The notes beneath the pieces were generated by a model. It was not told where the DNA came from and did not search any database. It saw only the letters and a list, made by a program, of their open reading frames with translations. A stretch of 64,000 nt of DNA from Asterella californica (Eukaryota > Streptophyta > Marchantiopsida > Marchantiales > Aytoniaceae), in the NCBI GenBank assembly GCA_036924285.1, contig JAYKYS010000001.1, forward strand, positions 34,285,501-34,349,500. The letters are read 5' to 3'. Of this stretch, positions 1 through 12,506 are shown one piece after another; the first letter of the stretch is position 1; every line of letters starts with the position of its first letter. The position numbers and the translations under genes were made by a program.

Positions 1-816
1 TATGTTTTGTTTCATTCTCCAATCGTGAGTTATTCACATCTAAAGATCTAGTGTATTCCATAGGCTCAAATTTCTCATATTTAGATATGCTTTTTATGAA
101 TATATATAATACTAGTTCTTTATTATTATTTTGGACTTTTTATTATTTATAATATTATGACTAAACACCTCTTTGTGTATTAAATTTGAAGAAAATTTAA
201 ATTTCTATCCATCTTTATATTATAATAATTTGTGAATTTTAATTTGAAGACATCACTCTAATGTTTTTCAAAGATCACAATAAAACAAGCTATGTTTAAA
301 AATTTTCAAGTAGTTGGTACATTTAGATATAAATTTTAAAATAAGGATGAATTACCATATTATTTGGATGATTATCATTTAGACCTACATCTTGTAAAAT
401 CTTGAAACAAAAATAGAAAGGAAATCAAGCAATACTTCACACAATGAAAGACAAATAAAACTCTATGTTGTATAGAGATATTTCTTTAACAAGAATATCC
501 AACTACTTGATAAGTTGTGATATATTGCATTTATCTAGAAAATGTAATGTATTGATGATTATTTGGATATTGACGAATTGCAAAGACTTGCAATTCTGAA
601 AGTATATAGACGTTCTCATACAATTGATAGATGATATACCCTCTCCACCAAAGAGTATCATCTTGGACACACGTCACAATTCATATATTATATACCCTCT
701 TGACTAGAGAATGCCATCTTGAACACCCTTCACATAACGTATAATACGAGAACGATAAATTTTTTGGTCTATTTAGTTTCAATATAACAATAATGACAAC
801 AACTTATTTTTCTTAA
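1..816. other. AT-rich intergenic DNA, no gene seen
   Basis: This stretch is strongly AT-rich with many short homopolymers and stops in all frames. I see no conserved protein motif, no RNA gene and no transposon terminus in it. Confidence 0.6.
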
Positions 817-967
817 ATCTCTCCACTGTCTATATATCTATTGCAGTCAATATGATGACCTTAGATAAATGATGTTATAAATTTTTCATTTTATTAGATC
901 TCTCCACTGTCTATATATCTACTGCAGTCAATATGATGACCGTAGATAAATGATGTTATAAATCTTT
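817..967. repeat. 81-bp tandem duplication
   Basis: Two head-to-tail copies start with the same ATCTCTCCACTGTC string at 817 and 898, giving an 81-bp period. The copies differ at only a few bases (for example TATTGCAG versus TACTGCAG), so the duplication is fairly recent. It lies in non-coding AT-rich DNA. Confidence 0.85.
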
Positions 968-2259
968 CAGTCGGTTTATGTGATAGAAGAGGTATTTTCT
1001 TCCAGTGCCCATAAAAGAATCATAAATTATGCTCCGAATTTCGGGTCAAGAAAAAGCAACAAAAATGACAGCAAAAAACGTTACCAGTTAGCAGTAAGTT
1101 TTGTTTCCACTCTTCCTCCGAACCGCAACAATGATGAAAGGTTAACTGAAGTTTAAGTTCAGGGTTAGGGTGGTTGGTACCAACATTGTAGGTTGTGAAT
1201 TGTGGCTAAACGGGCTTTTTTATCTGCCCCGAAATAAATAGCAGAGAGATAATAGTGAGATGAACTTTACTTTGACTGTTCACCTTTAACCAGTAAATAA
1301 GCAGCATATTCACTTTACTTACGTTTACTCAGCTTTACGCTACAAAGTTATACTTTTACCTTTTTCTTTGTCGGTTTTGAACCAATGGTAAGCTTCACCT
1401 CCCCCTTCTTGCATGCATATTATATTCATGCTCGGCACACCTGCCACATGTCAAAAGAATTAGATATTAGGTGGTACTCCACACGTATGCCCACGTGGCA
1501 TTTAAGTTTATAAATGAATTTACTACTCGTCCACGGAATGCTTTTATGGTAACATGAGAATACATGAGGGTAGTTCACTTATGGGTTGTATGGTAACAAG
1601 TGTAGTATTGTTGTATAGAAAGAAATTTTTTATTAGATAATTTAATATTTAATATTTTAGTCTTTTTTTCTGACAGGGAAAAAAACTCAAAAAAAACCGC
1701 AAAGACAGAAAGAAAAAGGGCAAAAACTTAGATATTTTGTTCTAAACTCTGCATTTAGTTCTGGTTTCAGATGACATGTTTTTTCTAAAATTTTGTAATG
1801 TTATCTAATGTATTTTTCACAAGACATTTCTGAATCCAATTGCCAGCAAGCCAATAGTATATGATAACTTTCTGAACGTTTGTCCCTTTTCTTTTCTTCT
1901 CGGCCAGAATTGCATATTGTATGCATTTTCACTTCGATGCTGTGGACCCCTCTTGCCCAGGTCTTTCTAAGCAGGCATATTTATCACCTTACCTTCCGGC
2001 TGGAAGAATTAGTTCATAAATTAAACCTGCAGTATATGATGTTTATAACTGGATAAGCATCCCCAACGCGGATCGTGCAAGTTCCAGGCGTAACGGAAAA
2101 CTTCGTTGGCTGCCGCGTTTATAGCCGAACCTTTTAAAAAACTGCTAACGTCTCGGCGACAGTTTCGGGTCATTCTATTCACCTTTTTTCTCGGTTGAAG
2201 ACGTAAGTTTTTTCATCGCGCAGCGTGTAAGTTTAAGACGTTAGTCAAAAATTCATTCG
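968..2259. other. intergenic DNA, no gene seen
   Basis: Mixed AT-rich DNA that becomes more GC-rich from about 2040. There is no recognisable coding exon. The last 200 bases are C/T-rich and could be a leader or promoter, but nothing in them proves this. Confidence 0.4.
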
Positions 2260-2667
2260 GTGCCGCTGTTTGGCCGAGTCTGCTTTTCACTGCTGGTCGC
2301 TTCTGTTTCTACGTCTCTGCACCGACCTCTCGTCGTCTTTCGTCCGCACCTTGCTGGCCTTCTCGGTATTGTTTCTGTAGATGGGACCGCTCCTCTTCGA
2401 TCATTCTTCGACTGCCAGGACGTGAGATCGGTTGACATCGATTTGACGGAATTGGCATCGGTTGGCATCGATTTGACCTGTAGTTCAGCGGAAGCACTGG
2501 ATACACTATTACCTTCTTTATTTTCCGATTCTGATGCAGGTGGGAGCGGTTCCATGTGTGCAGACGAGAGTTTCTTTACGTCTGTTCCCGGCGTGTCGAT
2601 CGGCAACAGTCAGGTTCTGCTCTGCGTCGATAAACATCAGCCGCACGTGCAGTTGAAGATAATGTGA
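2260..2667. other. open but unrecognised GC-richer segment
   Basis: This segment is open on the plus strand (135 codons) and nearly as long on the minus strand (117 codons, 2253-2606), so openness alone does not pick a coding strand. The plus frame begins with a hydrophobic, signal-peptide-like stretch but has no family motif I recognise. A short direct repeat (about 21 bp, near 2427 and 2457, core GGTTGRCATCGATTTGAC) accounts for part of the sequence. It may be a small gene, a leader exon or a relic, so I assign no function. Confidence 0.2.
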
Positions 2668-5600
2668 ACATTCGAAATCAGGTGTTTTATCCTTGTAAAT
2701 CATTTTGCTCACCATGTGGGTTATGTGTACACAGAAGTCGGCACGCAACCTCAAGGCACCTGAGGAGAGTATGAAGCGACCGAACTGCCGTCAAGAGAGC
2801 ATGAAGTCAGCGAGCAGTAACAGCTCACCTGCGTATATGTATGTGAGGCTGGTTAGGGCAACTAGTTTTCCGAACTGATATGTTGTGATGATCTTGGTGT
2901 ACGAGCTGCGTACACAGCGATACAGTTTTTGGAAGTTAAATTTTTGAACTGTAGCTGCATTGTAGCAGTCCGGTCCTGATTAACTTAAGGCGGAGAACTG
3001 ACAGAGAAGCGGCGAATACAGACCTTTAGGAGCACGAGAAGAACATTGTGTAGTTAAATTAAGGCGTTATTACCTACGTAGAAAGCAAGACCCTCTGTGG
3101 TTTGCAGGAACGACTGCGTGGTAGTAAAGAAGAGGCAGTGTCAATTTCGTTTCTGTGGTTTCGATAGTATTAACTTGAAAACGCGGACCATGGTTACCAA
3201 AGTTATACGGAAAGTTTGGAAAGAAAAAAAGAGATGAAGAACCTCTGTAGCTTACGGCAGAAGAAAAAAAAGCCTTCAAACCGAAAATGACGGCAACCTC
3301 AAGAAGCCTTTTTTCTCGCTATACTCGCAGTCGTGGACTTTATTTTTGAGAGAATGAACTGAACCGGAGAGGTTCGCATGCGCGCGAGAAAACGGAAGGA
3401 CCTAAAAGAAGCCGTTATCCTATTGCTACTATAAGTAATTCACAACTTACTTGCCTATTCCATCTGAGGATGCAGGAGGTGAATATACATAGTCAGGTGA
3501 ATATGTAGTTACCTTTATCTTTCATGGAGTGCGGCTTGAAAACATTTTAATCAAAGAGACAGCTTCTGTTGACACAAGGGATTTAGGATAAGGAGATCCA
3601 AAACCTGGTGACAGTCCGCTTAGGTCACAGAAGACAGCAGACGTACACGTGCCGCACTTCACCAACAAGACAGATATGCTGGCATGCGCGGTAGTTCTGG
3701 GAGCATTAAAAAACTGGATCTTTGGTGGGGTTGGAGAGACGTTAGAGGGTTGTTATTCCAGTAGTAGACTAGGTGCTTCGTTAGCACCCTGATTTAAAAT
3801 GGTGATATCATGGTCGCAGTGTCGTATGTGTGTGTGTGGTAGTTTGTTTATAACGACTGACTTACTTACTTAACGATAATTACTAACTTAGGACCAAAAT
3901 GAGGTTGGTTTCTGGTTCGAGCTCCCTCAGTGGGAACAGTTTGTTATGCTCAGAGGTTTAGTTAACCTCTTAACAACATTCATCATCATGATCACTAAAC
4001 TAAACTTCCTTATTATGAATGATCATTCATTCTCTGCAACGATATTGATTGTGAAGTATAATCACGTACTACTTATTAGTGGTCCTGGACCCTGATACTT
4101 TTACTAATACCTTTGATACGTATACATATAAATTGTACGTGATTAGTAATATTAATATTATAATCTGACTTTCATTACTACTAATTGTCTGGCCGGTTGT
4201 TGTTGTCTAGCTTGCTTGACTTCTTTCAAGATGATGTGTTTTGCTTAGGTAGTCTTCTATTTGTGCTTCGTGTTGTCGGATGATTAATTATTGGGTGGTT
4301 GTACATGTAGTACCGGTAGAGGGTTGAGGTCATCAAACAGCTTTCCTCGATGACGTAATGTGTTTCTCCACAAAGTTATGATCAAGTACACGCCTTATGG
4401 TTTTAATTAGATCCGGTTGATTACGATTAAGATAATATTTTCTTCTTTTCTTACGATCCATGTTTACAGGTCTTACCCAACTCCTGACTACTACTATACG
4501 TGCACTCACTCTCTGCGTAAGCCTACAGATGCTTGTTCTTAGGTTTAGGAACAAAACAAACCTTGATTAATATAATCACTGGATTAATGTACTGTACATC
4601 TTGCGGTATTGACTTTATGGGAAGCGACAACAAATTCGTTTTAGTACCAGAACACCGTAATTAATTAAATACAGACTAAAGTACATTATATAATATGGTT
4701 TCCTCATACTAAGAGCCGATTCGTGCTCATCGCAAGATAGACGGCCCAGATGTCATTTAGTGGACGCGTCGTACCTTAATCCAGTACCTCGAAAATCCGT
4801 GCGTCAAAGAGGGCAGGCGGATACAAGGAAGACGAGGAAGGCCGTTTCCCGACGCACGGAAAGAAAAGCGAGAGAAGTTGGCGTCCGCTGACAGACTCCA
4901 AAAGTAAGTAAGTTACGTTCGTTCGGATTTGTTACACTACAAACGAACTTTCTGATCACCTGGAGGAACAGAGAAATAGCGGTCTCACTGTAACTAACCT
5001 AGGTTAGTTCAATTTCTCCCGTTATTCTTCACCCGGAATGTATAAGACCTCTACATAGGCAGCCGGCACCCTTGTCACCGGTTATACATGGTCCAGCCAG
5101 TACCGTGTTCCGGCGTCCAGTGTAAAAACTGCCGCTCATGAGTTTTAATACTTTCACAACAGCAAGGACTTTCTCCGTTCTGGGTACCTTACGACAGCCG
5201 TAAAACAACACCATAATGCGTCAAGAGAAGAGCGAAAAGAATGGCGGAAACATTTCTTGCCAACGAGGGCTTTGTTCTTTGGAAAAAAGAAAACTCATAT
5301 CTATCAATGATCAGTGTTATATATAAATATATACATATATGTAAGAAATAATATAACATCAGGTACTACTTAGAATACCCTATTACATAGATACTACACG
5401 CATAAATATATACATTATTGCATAGATCGATGATCATTCACTCGTCACACTGATATCACTATTATTATCAAAAAGTTAAAACAATAAACAATTTTATTTC
5501 TATATTAATATGTAAAATTAATTTAATTTTAAAATCTGCTCGATAGATAGATCACCGTAGATTTCAAGACAAAGTATTATAAACGATACCCAAGAGCAGG

Positions 5601-7100
5601 TAGGTTAATAGATCTCTATAGATATATTATAACGCAATATATCTACAGAGCAGGGGAGGGGTACAACGAGGGCTTTCTTGGCAGGGCAAAGAAAAGTATT
5701 TTCGCTTTGATCTCCAAGCGATAAGCAAAACCGCAGGAGAAGAAGAAATATGAGCTCAAAGTTTCTACCCCCTACAGTTTGATGATGATGATAACAGGTT
5801 CTCCGTTACGGTACCGTCGAGAGTCCGGAGTCACGTGAAGCTTTGTTTGTTCTAGAGAAAGAACAGAACCTGAATATCCGTAACGTCTTCCGCCCAACTG
5901 GAGGTCGGAGCAGTGGAAGGGGAAATCCGGGAAAGAACAGAAAGAGATTGAATCCCCAGCAGCTCATAACTGTGTCCTTGTGCGGTGACGCCACCGAGAG
6001 CGTCAGCGGGAGCTCCCGCTGCGCTTTTGCGCGCTGAACATGCAAAGTTTGTCCGTCGCTGCAGTTCCATTCATATTCCATTCATATTCCATTCATGACA
6101 GACGGTTTTACAGCACAGTTCAGTGTACTGTGAGGCCACCAACCAACCATGTTAACATTGTTTGACCAGAACTAGAACAATCCATCCATTCATTTCCACT
6201 TTTCGCTAAGCAAGCGTAAGCCATGTACAAGTACAAGCACAACAAATAAGTCGTATACTTATATACTCAGCGTTCCTGTGACCAACACACTTTCCATCCA
6301 GTCAGCGAGCGTGCTGGATGGATGGAGTACATCGAAGTGGTAGGAATTAATGTATTCTTCGAGCCGACCTTGTCTCATGGCGTGATGCTGTCATCGCCAC
6401 TATTACTATTACCCTACTGCACATCAGTATATAATTCTTATTTTTCTTTTCTCTATTTTTCAGAGGACGGCGGCACGTCCGAAACTTTATTAGGTGGAAA
6501 AGGTACAAAGAAGGCCAACACAAAGAGGAAGGAAGGCTGTGACGAGCAGCCGCTAAACAGAGTACATCAGTAATAATTGTTCGTACATTTATCTTCTTGT
6601 TTCGCGCTTTCCATCATTTGATTTTAGATACATGAATTCTATACACTCAAAAATATATATTATGTTTATTAAATCAAATTTACAAACTGAGTGGTTTGAT
6701 GATATCAGTGGACTACTGAGTGGAAAACTGTTCGTAAAAATATACTTACATGCTTTCGTACAAATAAAAAGATGTATAAAGAAGATTCGTAATATTCCAG
6801 CTAAGAGAACTAAACAAGGTGGAGGAACTTCCATATACATCGAGGTTATAAATTTTACCTCAAATTTATAACTTTTTTGTTTTCCATCAGACGGTGTAAA
6901 TTCCTAATTTTACCGCGCGCTTTGGATTAAACTTTTGTGAACCCATCGTGAAATGAGTTTCGAAGAGGAACTGATGGGCAGTACGGTAGTATTGTACAGT
7001 TGGAATGGATGGTGTCAAAAGTGCGTGGGGGAATGATCATGCCTCAGCTTATGGATATGACGTCGCAAGAGTCGCAACGTAAGATTTTCGCACAGCCTGC
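2668..7100. other. intergenic DNA with simple repeats, no gene seen
   Basis: Long AT-rich tracts (for example 5290-5420 and 5460-5550) alternate with short GC-richer patches. Near 6064-6096 an 11-bp unit (TCCATTCATAT) is repeated three times. Open frames around 5806-6081 occur on both strands over the same bases and carry no domain. I see no RNA gene. Confidence 0.45.
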
Positions 7101-7104
7101 CAAT

Positions 7105-7135
7105 GCAAGAGCGGGTTAACAAAACCCGCTCTTGC
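7105..7135. repeat. perfect 13-bp hairpin
   Basis: GCAAGAGCGGGTT at 7105-7117 is followed by a 5-base loop and its exact reverse complement at 7123-7135. It is GC-rich against an AT-rich background. It could be the core of a fold-back element or a structured RNA; no host gene is visible around it. Confidence 0.85.
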
Positions 7136-7780
7136 CGTTTTAGATAGTGCGGTTTGGGGACGATCTTTAATGACTCACCTGTACAGTAGTAGCCGTGCGT
7201 GTATGATATGGATGACAAACCATTCCATGCATGGGAGGGAACTGACTTCTTTGATCTTCTACTGTATGTTCTTGTAGCGTCAAATTATCATTATTACTTT
7301 ATAATGTCTCGAGAGCCAAAATATTTAAATAAATAAATAATGGCCCTTGAGCTTTTTGCCTACTCCAACAGGAAAGGTCCGAAAGGCATTGGACTGCATA
7401 GTTTTTCAATAGTCTTTTATTATTTTCCTAAGAACTGCAAAAGACCTTCCGTTTCCTAGCATTTCTCCATGTATTTCGTCTTTATTATTTAGGGTGCGGA
7501 TATTGATTGGTTTTCTCTCACTTTTTTCATTTTTCTTGGATAAAAAATTGGCTTTCAGTTAAAAAGGACTTACTTAGACTCTGAAGTTATATTTGTAAAT
7601 CTCTCTCTCTCAGTATGCATTATATGCATGCAAGATGAAGTTCTGGGAACTTCTGCTCGCTTGCTGTTACCGAGAAAATGTACAAATGTTAATCCAAAAT
7701 CTTATATTAAATTTATAAGAATAATTAAAAGATTCTAAAAGTATTAACTATTACTCCACCTGGGAACACGGGGGAGTAGG

Positions 7781-7816
7781 ACCCAGAGGAGTGCGGAAAG
7801 ACGCACTCCGCTGGGT
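7781..7816. repeat. 15-bp hairpin with one mismatch
   Basis: ACCCAGAGGAGTGCG (7781-7795), a 6-base loop GAAAGA, then CGCACTCCGCTGGGT (7802-7816). The arms pair at 14 of 15 positions. It is an isolated GC-rich structure with no visible coding context. Confidence 0.8.
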
Positions 7817-7861
7817 ACATATGCATGTCACTAATCGCCGCTACTAGGTGAAAAAATTAAA

Positions 7862-7915
7862 GTTTAATTTATTATCTAATGTTTCTCAACAGAAGGATTA
7901 AGTAATGAATTAATA
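7862..7915. repeat. short fold-back element, degenerate copy
   Basis: AGTTTAATTTATTATCTAATG followed about 15 bases later by a decayed inverted copy ending ATGAATTAATAATG. The left arm matches the fold-backs at 10972-11024 and 37767-37817, which suggests one short, very AT-rich MITE-like family. Confidence 0.45.
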
Positions 7916-7932
7916 ATGAATCAGCGGACGAA

Positions 7933-8324
7933 TGTAACAACCGCGGCCAAAAGTCCACAAATGTTTCTTGCGGTAACTCTAGAGGTGCATGTAATAAAAC
8001 ATCACGGCCAAAAGTCCACAAATGTTTCTTGCGGCAACTCTAGAGGTGCCTGTAATAAAACATCACGGGTATTTCTTACCACTTCTTATTGAAATTCGGC
8101 CATAACTTTTTGTAACAAAATAATATAAGATTCAGATAAATTTATTTTAATTTTCAAAATATTTTTCTATAAAATATCATGTTATTATATCAATTCACAA
8201 ATATAATAATAATTATATTTGCTAATTATTGACTCTATTGAAAGTAGTCCTTGAAGAAACTACAGTTGTTTCGCTTCTAGTTAGAGAATCTTCTCTCTTA
8301 CTAAGCTATTAGAGGGTGTCAAAT
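7933..8324. repeat. LTR-like dispersed repeat, copy 1 (with 61-bp tandem duplication)
   Basis: Begins TGTAACAACCGCGGCC and contains two 61-bp tandem units at 7944-8004 and 8005-8065 (core CGGCCAAAAGTCCACAAATG). Related blocks lie near 9312 and 12197. The segment ends near GAGGGTGTCA at about 8322. A TGTAACA start is typical of plant LTRs, so a decayed solo LTR is plausible, but the ends are approximate. Confidence 0.45.
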
Positions 8325-9311
8325 TAAAGTGAAAGATTCTTTAACTGGTGATGCACAAAATTTCGTTAATTTATTGTGGATGTTTCGCTTTTACCGGACA
8401 TGTAACTTTGTACTGATATAGAATCGTCTCCTTGTGGAGTTTTGAGAGAGATCACAAGTTGACGTATTGTTATTTAACGTTATTTAGCGACTCTCCAATG
8501 ATGATTCCGTTGAGTCATGAATCTAAATCCACTTTCTTCACTGAATGAATGCTCTGCCCATAAACTTTTCTCACACAATTTAGTCTTCAAGATCGTGACT
8601 CGTTTTTTAAATTGAGCAGAACGTTGAGTAGTATTCGAATGAGATAGAAATGACTGGTGTTGCTAATCAATTGCATTCGAGTTGAAGAATCCACTTAGGC
8701 AAAGTTGTATATGGAGTGAATCAGTTGAAGAATCCACTTAGAAGAAGTCATATATGGAAATGTTGAATGAGCACGGTGTCTGAGACGAAGACACTAGTGA
8801 AGTCCCTCACGAGCCTATGGAGCAATATTAACCCGTTGAGAGCAATGTTTCTGATCATACACAAGGAGTCATGTCGCTTCCGGATGGAGTAAAGCATACC
8901 AAGACAAGCATTGACAAAAATAAAATTAAGGTGATTACAACGTATGAAGATAGTTTAAGAGATAAATATGAGTACAAAAAGGTATTTCTAGATTATCGTA
9001 TAACTCAATCTGGTCAAAACATAACTGAACTTCAATTCACAAAGGTCACATCAATCTGATCAAAACATCATGGAACGTTTGATCCATGAATGTCTTGTCG
9101 AATTAACAGGAGCAGTGCAGCAGAAAGTGATCGTTATGTGGTATTATTCTATGACATGAAGCGAAAAAGGATCATTCTATGACATGGAGCAACAGTACTG
9201 CTTGAAAGTATGACGGGACTCTCATGAGATTCAAATTTTTCTTCTCGTGAAAGATGTCATAATTATCATTCGCTAAGCTGGACAAGATTTGAACCTACAA
9301 GCGATAGAACT
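8325..9311. other. intergenic DNA with short duplications, no gene seen
   Basis: AT-rich DNA. A 20-bp unit (AGTTGAAGAATCCACTTAG) is duplicated near 8681 and 8724, and a block around GATCATTCTATGACATG is duplicated near 9155-9190. The 62-codon open frame at 8871-9059 has no recognisable motif. It could be debris of an old element, but no reverse transcriptase, integrase or gag motif can be read. Confidence 0.4.
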
Positions 9312-9475
9312 GACGGCCAAAACACTTTCACCCGTGGGTAACTCCTGCGGGCATCTCAAGAGATACTCATAGCAGTTTCTCCCGAAGTCGAAACTCGTGC
9401 TCACGAGAAAGAATTATTTCAAATTTCAACATTGACACCCCCTGTTAGTTTTGACACACCCTAATATAGTGAAGG
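9312..9475. repeat. LTR-like dispersed repeat, copy 2
   Basis: Shares the block ACGGCCAAAACAC...GGGTAACTCCTGCGGGCATC with copies 1 and 3, and ends with ACACCCCCTG and TTTGACACACCCTAATAT, closely matching the end of copy 3 (about 12400-12506). Ends are approximate. Confidence 0.4.
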
Positions 9476-10971
9476 ATGTATGTATGGATTGAAATTTCAT
9501 ACATTGAAGGAACTCAAAACTCCTAGCCAGTTTTCTGTAATCTTGCACGATTTGATATAAATGTAGTAACTAGTTTAGAACATAATCAACCAACACTTAT
9601 TTGAGATAAGTTTATCAACACATGTTGTTATAATTACATTTCTGTATCACCAACATTGTGATTATAACAAGGTTTCAGAGTACAACTTTATTCCTCACCA
9701 TGCGCCTATGAATATGGGAGCGTGTAATGCTTAGCAGCAAATTCTTGCAGAAACGTTCATTTAGACATGAAGATACCTGAGCACTCTAAGATCCAGCAAG
9801 TAGGTTTGCTATGTGAAAATAATCCATATCTTTCACTTAGAAGATAAAGGTATTTGTAGACAAAAACTGGTCCTCCGTAATGGATCCATGTGTCCACTTA
9901 TGGAAGGACATACTTTTTCTTGTTATTTCTACGACGTAATCCATCCAGCAATCATTAATGCATGAGACATATGTAACACAACAGTTCGTGATAAGTTGTC
10001 ATTAACTGATAAAGTATGTTTTTCATGAGATGCATGTCTGAAGGCATGAGATTTAGAAGAGAGGGAAATGAAGCCAACAATAATAACCATGCAGCTTATA
10101 TAAAGAAGACATCGCATTACAATAATGGGATGCATTAAGCACTTTTGAAATTAACAACTTCTTTTATTTCCACTTTTGCATACTCTCTTTGGTCCGATGT
10201 TGCTTCATATTTTGTCTTTGAACTGAGCAATTTGAATGGCTATTCTGTCAGTTCAACACCGCTTAAGAAGAGTGGAAGAAGATGGTAGTACCGAATGTAT
10301 AACTACTGTATAAAGGAAAATGATCAATGAAATGTGGGGTGAAGTGTATGCAAACTCTAGTTTGTGCATCGAAGGCAGACTTACTCAGAGAATTGAATGA
10401 GTGACCTCCAAGTTTGTTTCTCTGTGACTTGTTACTCTTATAATAAATATTACTCTTATTGCACTGTAGATATAAAGATAGACATGCAGAAATGTAGTTG
10501 TCTTTAATTGTCTAGAGAAGTGTAGGTGATGACTGTCAACAGAAGTGCACCTCTTGTTTGTGTGTGGTGCATCTCTGTGCATGTATTGTTGTGTGTGTGG
10601 ATGGATGTGGAAATATGATAACCATCAAGTGTGTGCTCTTTGAAACACAGTGTCCACCTCCTCTGCCGTAAACAACGTTCTTCTTGGAGTTGATCTCGGT
10701 CAAACTTACTTAATATCGTAATGTGCATACTTGAAAGATAATTATATTAACATAATGAGAGAAGGAGCAAAAAAATGATTTGGACATGTGAGATTTGCAT
10801 GGACTGAGTTTGTTCAGCTATCAATCTACCACATGCTTATTCTATGTGTCTGATTGACGTAGAGGATACTTTATTGTGTCTTGAGTTTCTGCGGTGTTCT
10901 ATTTACAGGGAGCATGCATATTATTCACCTCCTCGTCTTTCTTCTTGTGAATGAGGTAAATATGCATGAGT
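9476..10971. other. intergenic DNA, no gene seen
   Basis: AT-rich. Several 60-74 codon open frames occur but none carries a domain, a credible start context or a splice-linked partner. Degenerate transposon debris is possible. Confidence 0.4.
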
Positions 10972-11024
10972 TTAATTTATTATCTAACTTTTCCTGTTAA
11001 AAAAGACGGGTAATAAATTAAATA
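10972..11024. repeat. short fold-back element, 12-bp perfect arms
   Basis: TTTAATTTATTA and TAATAAATTAAA form perfect inverted arms around a roughly 27-base centre (TCTAACTTTTCCTG...). The same arm sequence recurs at 7862 and 37767, so this looks like a small non-autonomous fold-back (MITE-like) family. Confidence 0.55.
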
Positions 11025-12196
11025 TAAATTAACTTAATGTATAATTAGTCACTATATTTTATATTATATTTTGGTAGCACACGTGTCTATTCATGCTTTT
11101 CACGTAATCTTTTTTATCAACATTCATATTTATCGAATGTTCTAATTCTAATTTTAATTACTTATAAATAAATATTTATTTTCTGTTAATATAACCCGAA
11201 TATACTTTCAACTGGAATTAATCTTTTCAAAAGACTTTATGTGTATCATCTGAATGCAAAACTTACTGCAGTCATTATTAGGACCAACCTCTATGAGCAC
11301 TTCCATCTCTCTATCTAGTATCTATCTATCTTTTCTATCTAGTATCACTGCGGAAGGGTTGTCCAAGTTTCATGAAATCTAGTCTATTTTAAGTTTAATC
11401 AATCGATAATTAGACATGAAAACAAACTACTTAAACCTCGAGCATGAGTATAAAAAGATATAACCGAATATTCTTTTCTTCTCATTGTGTGCTTTTGTGT
11501 CTGAAGAAAAGATTTTGTTCTGTTCCAAGAATCCCTGAATCTTACCATTTCTCCATCAATACTAAGTAGATTGCTTTGAGATGAATCATAACTTATAAAA
11601 CTAATGAATAGTTTTAATTATTTCTTTATTTTACAAATTATAATTTAAGATGAAGATGTAATCACTATAATCTGCATAACAGTTAAATTTCTTAGTTCTC
11701 TGAAAGCAAACCCGCATTATTCTTATATTCTTACCAGGAGCACTCGTAGTCATACTCTGGGTTTAACAGTTCTCAAGGAGGTTTGCAGTCAAAAGCTTAG
11801 TTTAAATCATTACCTAAGTTTTATTTGGTTCTAGAGGTGATGATTTCATAGATTGTTGTATGTATTTTGTGCGAACTATGTTAATGTGCAGTTAGTTAGA
11901 CATATCTAGTGTTTTGGGGTTTTTTTTTTCTCCTCCTTGTGTTTAGTAATCTCATATTATATCTCATTGTGAAGATTTCCTCTTGTCCATTATGCTATTT
12001 TATTTTCTATGTTAATCATGCAGTTTGTCGGCATGCTTCATAATTTGTTCTCCATTTCATCACTATTAGATATGCACTTGGTTGAAACTTTATCATTATG
12101 AACGATAAATATCTTAAGATTTTTGAATGAATACGAGCTTGCAAATAGAGTGTGTCAAAACTGAAACTTTGGGGAAATATTTATCTCTCACAGACG
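11025..12196. other. intergenic DNA, no gene seen
   Basis: AT-rich DNA, including a short imperfect repeat of CTATCTAGTATC near 11312-11345. No coding exon or RNA gene is visible. Confidence 0.45.
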
Positions 12197-12506
12197 AGTG
12201 TTACAGCTGCGGCCCAGAGTCCACGGATGTTTTTTATGGTTACCTCCTGAGGCATCCGCAAGAAACCACCACGGCCATCTTTAACTTAATTTTTGTTCAA
12301 ATTATACTTGAAGTTAAATCGTAAATAAATTTAAAATTTAGAAAATTTACTATAATTATCATAAAAATAAAAATAAAAAATTACAATGATTAAAAAACAC
12401 CCCCTGAGCGATACACTACTCTAGAAAAAGTTTCCCTTGATAAAACTATTTTTATTTTATTTCTGGATCGTAAAAAAATGTTTTGTTTTAACTTTGACAC
12501 GCACTA
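12197..12506. repeat. LTR-like dispersed repeat, copy 3
   Basis: Begins TGTTACAGCTGCGGCC and carries the same core as copy 1 (GAGTCCAC.GATGTTT...GGTTACCTC.TGAGGCAT). It ends with ACACCCCCTG and TTTGACACGCACTAATAT, as in copy 2. The 65-codon frame at 12127-12324 lies inside the repeat and is not taken as a gene. It may be a decayed solo LTR. Confidence 0.45.

Noticed and set aside
8871..10735. Degenerate Copia element
   Set aside because: I searched the open frames for RT, RNase H and integrase motifs and found none that could be supported.
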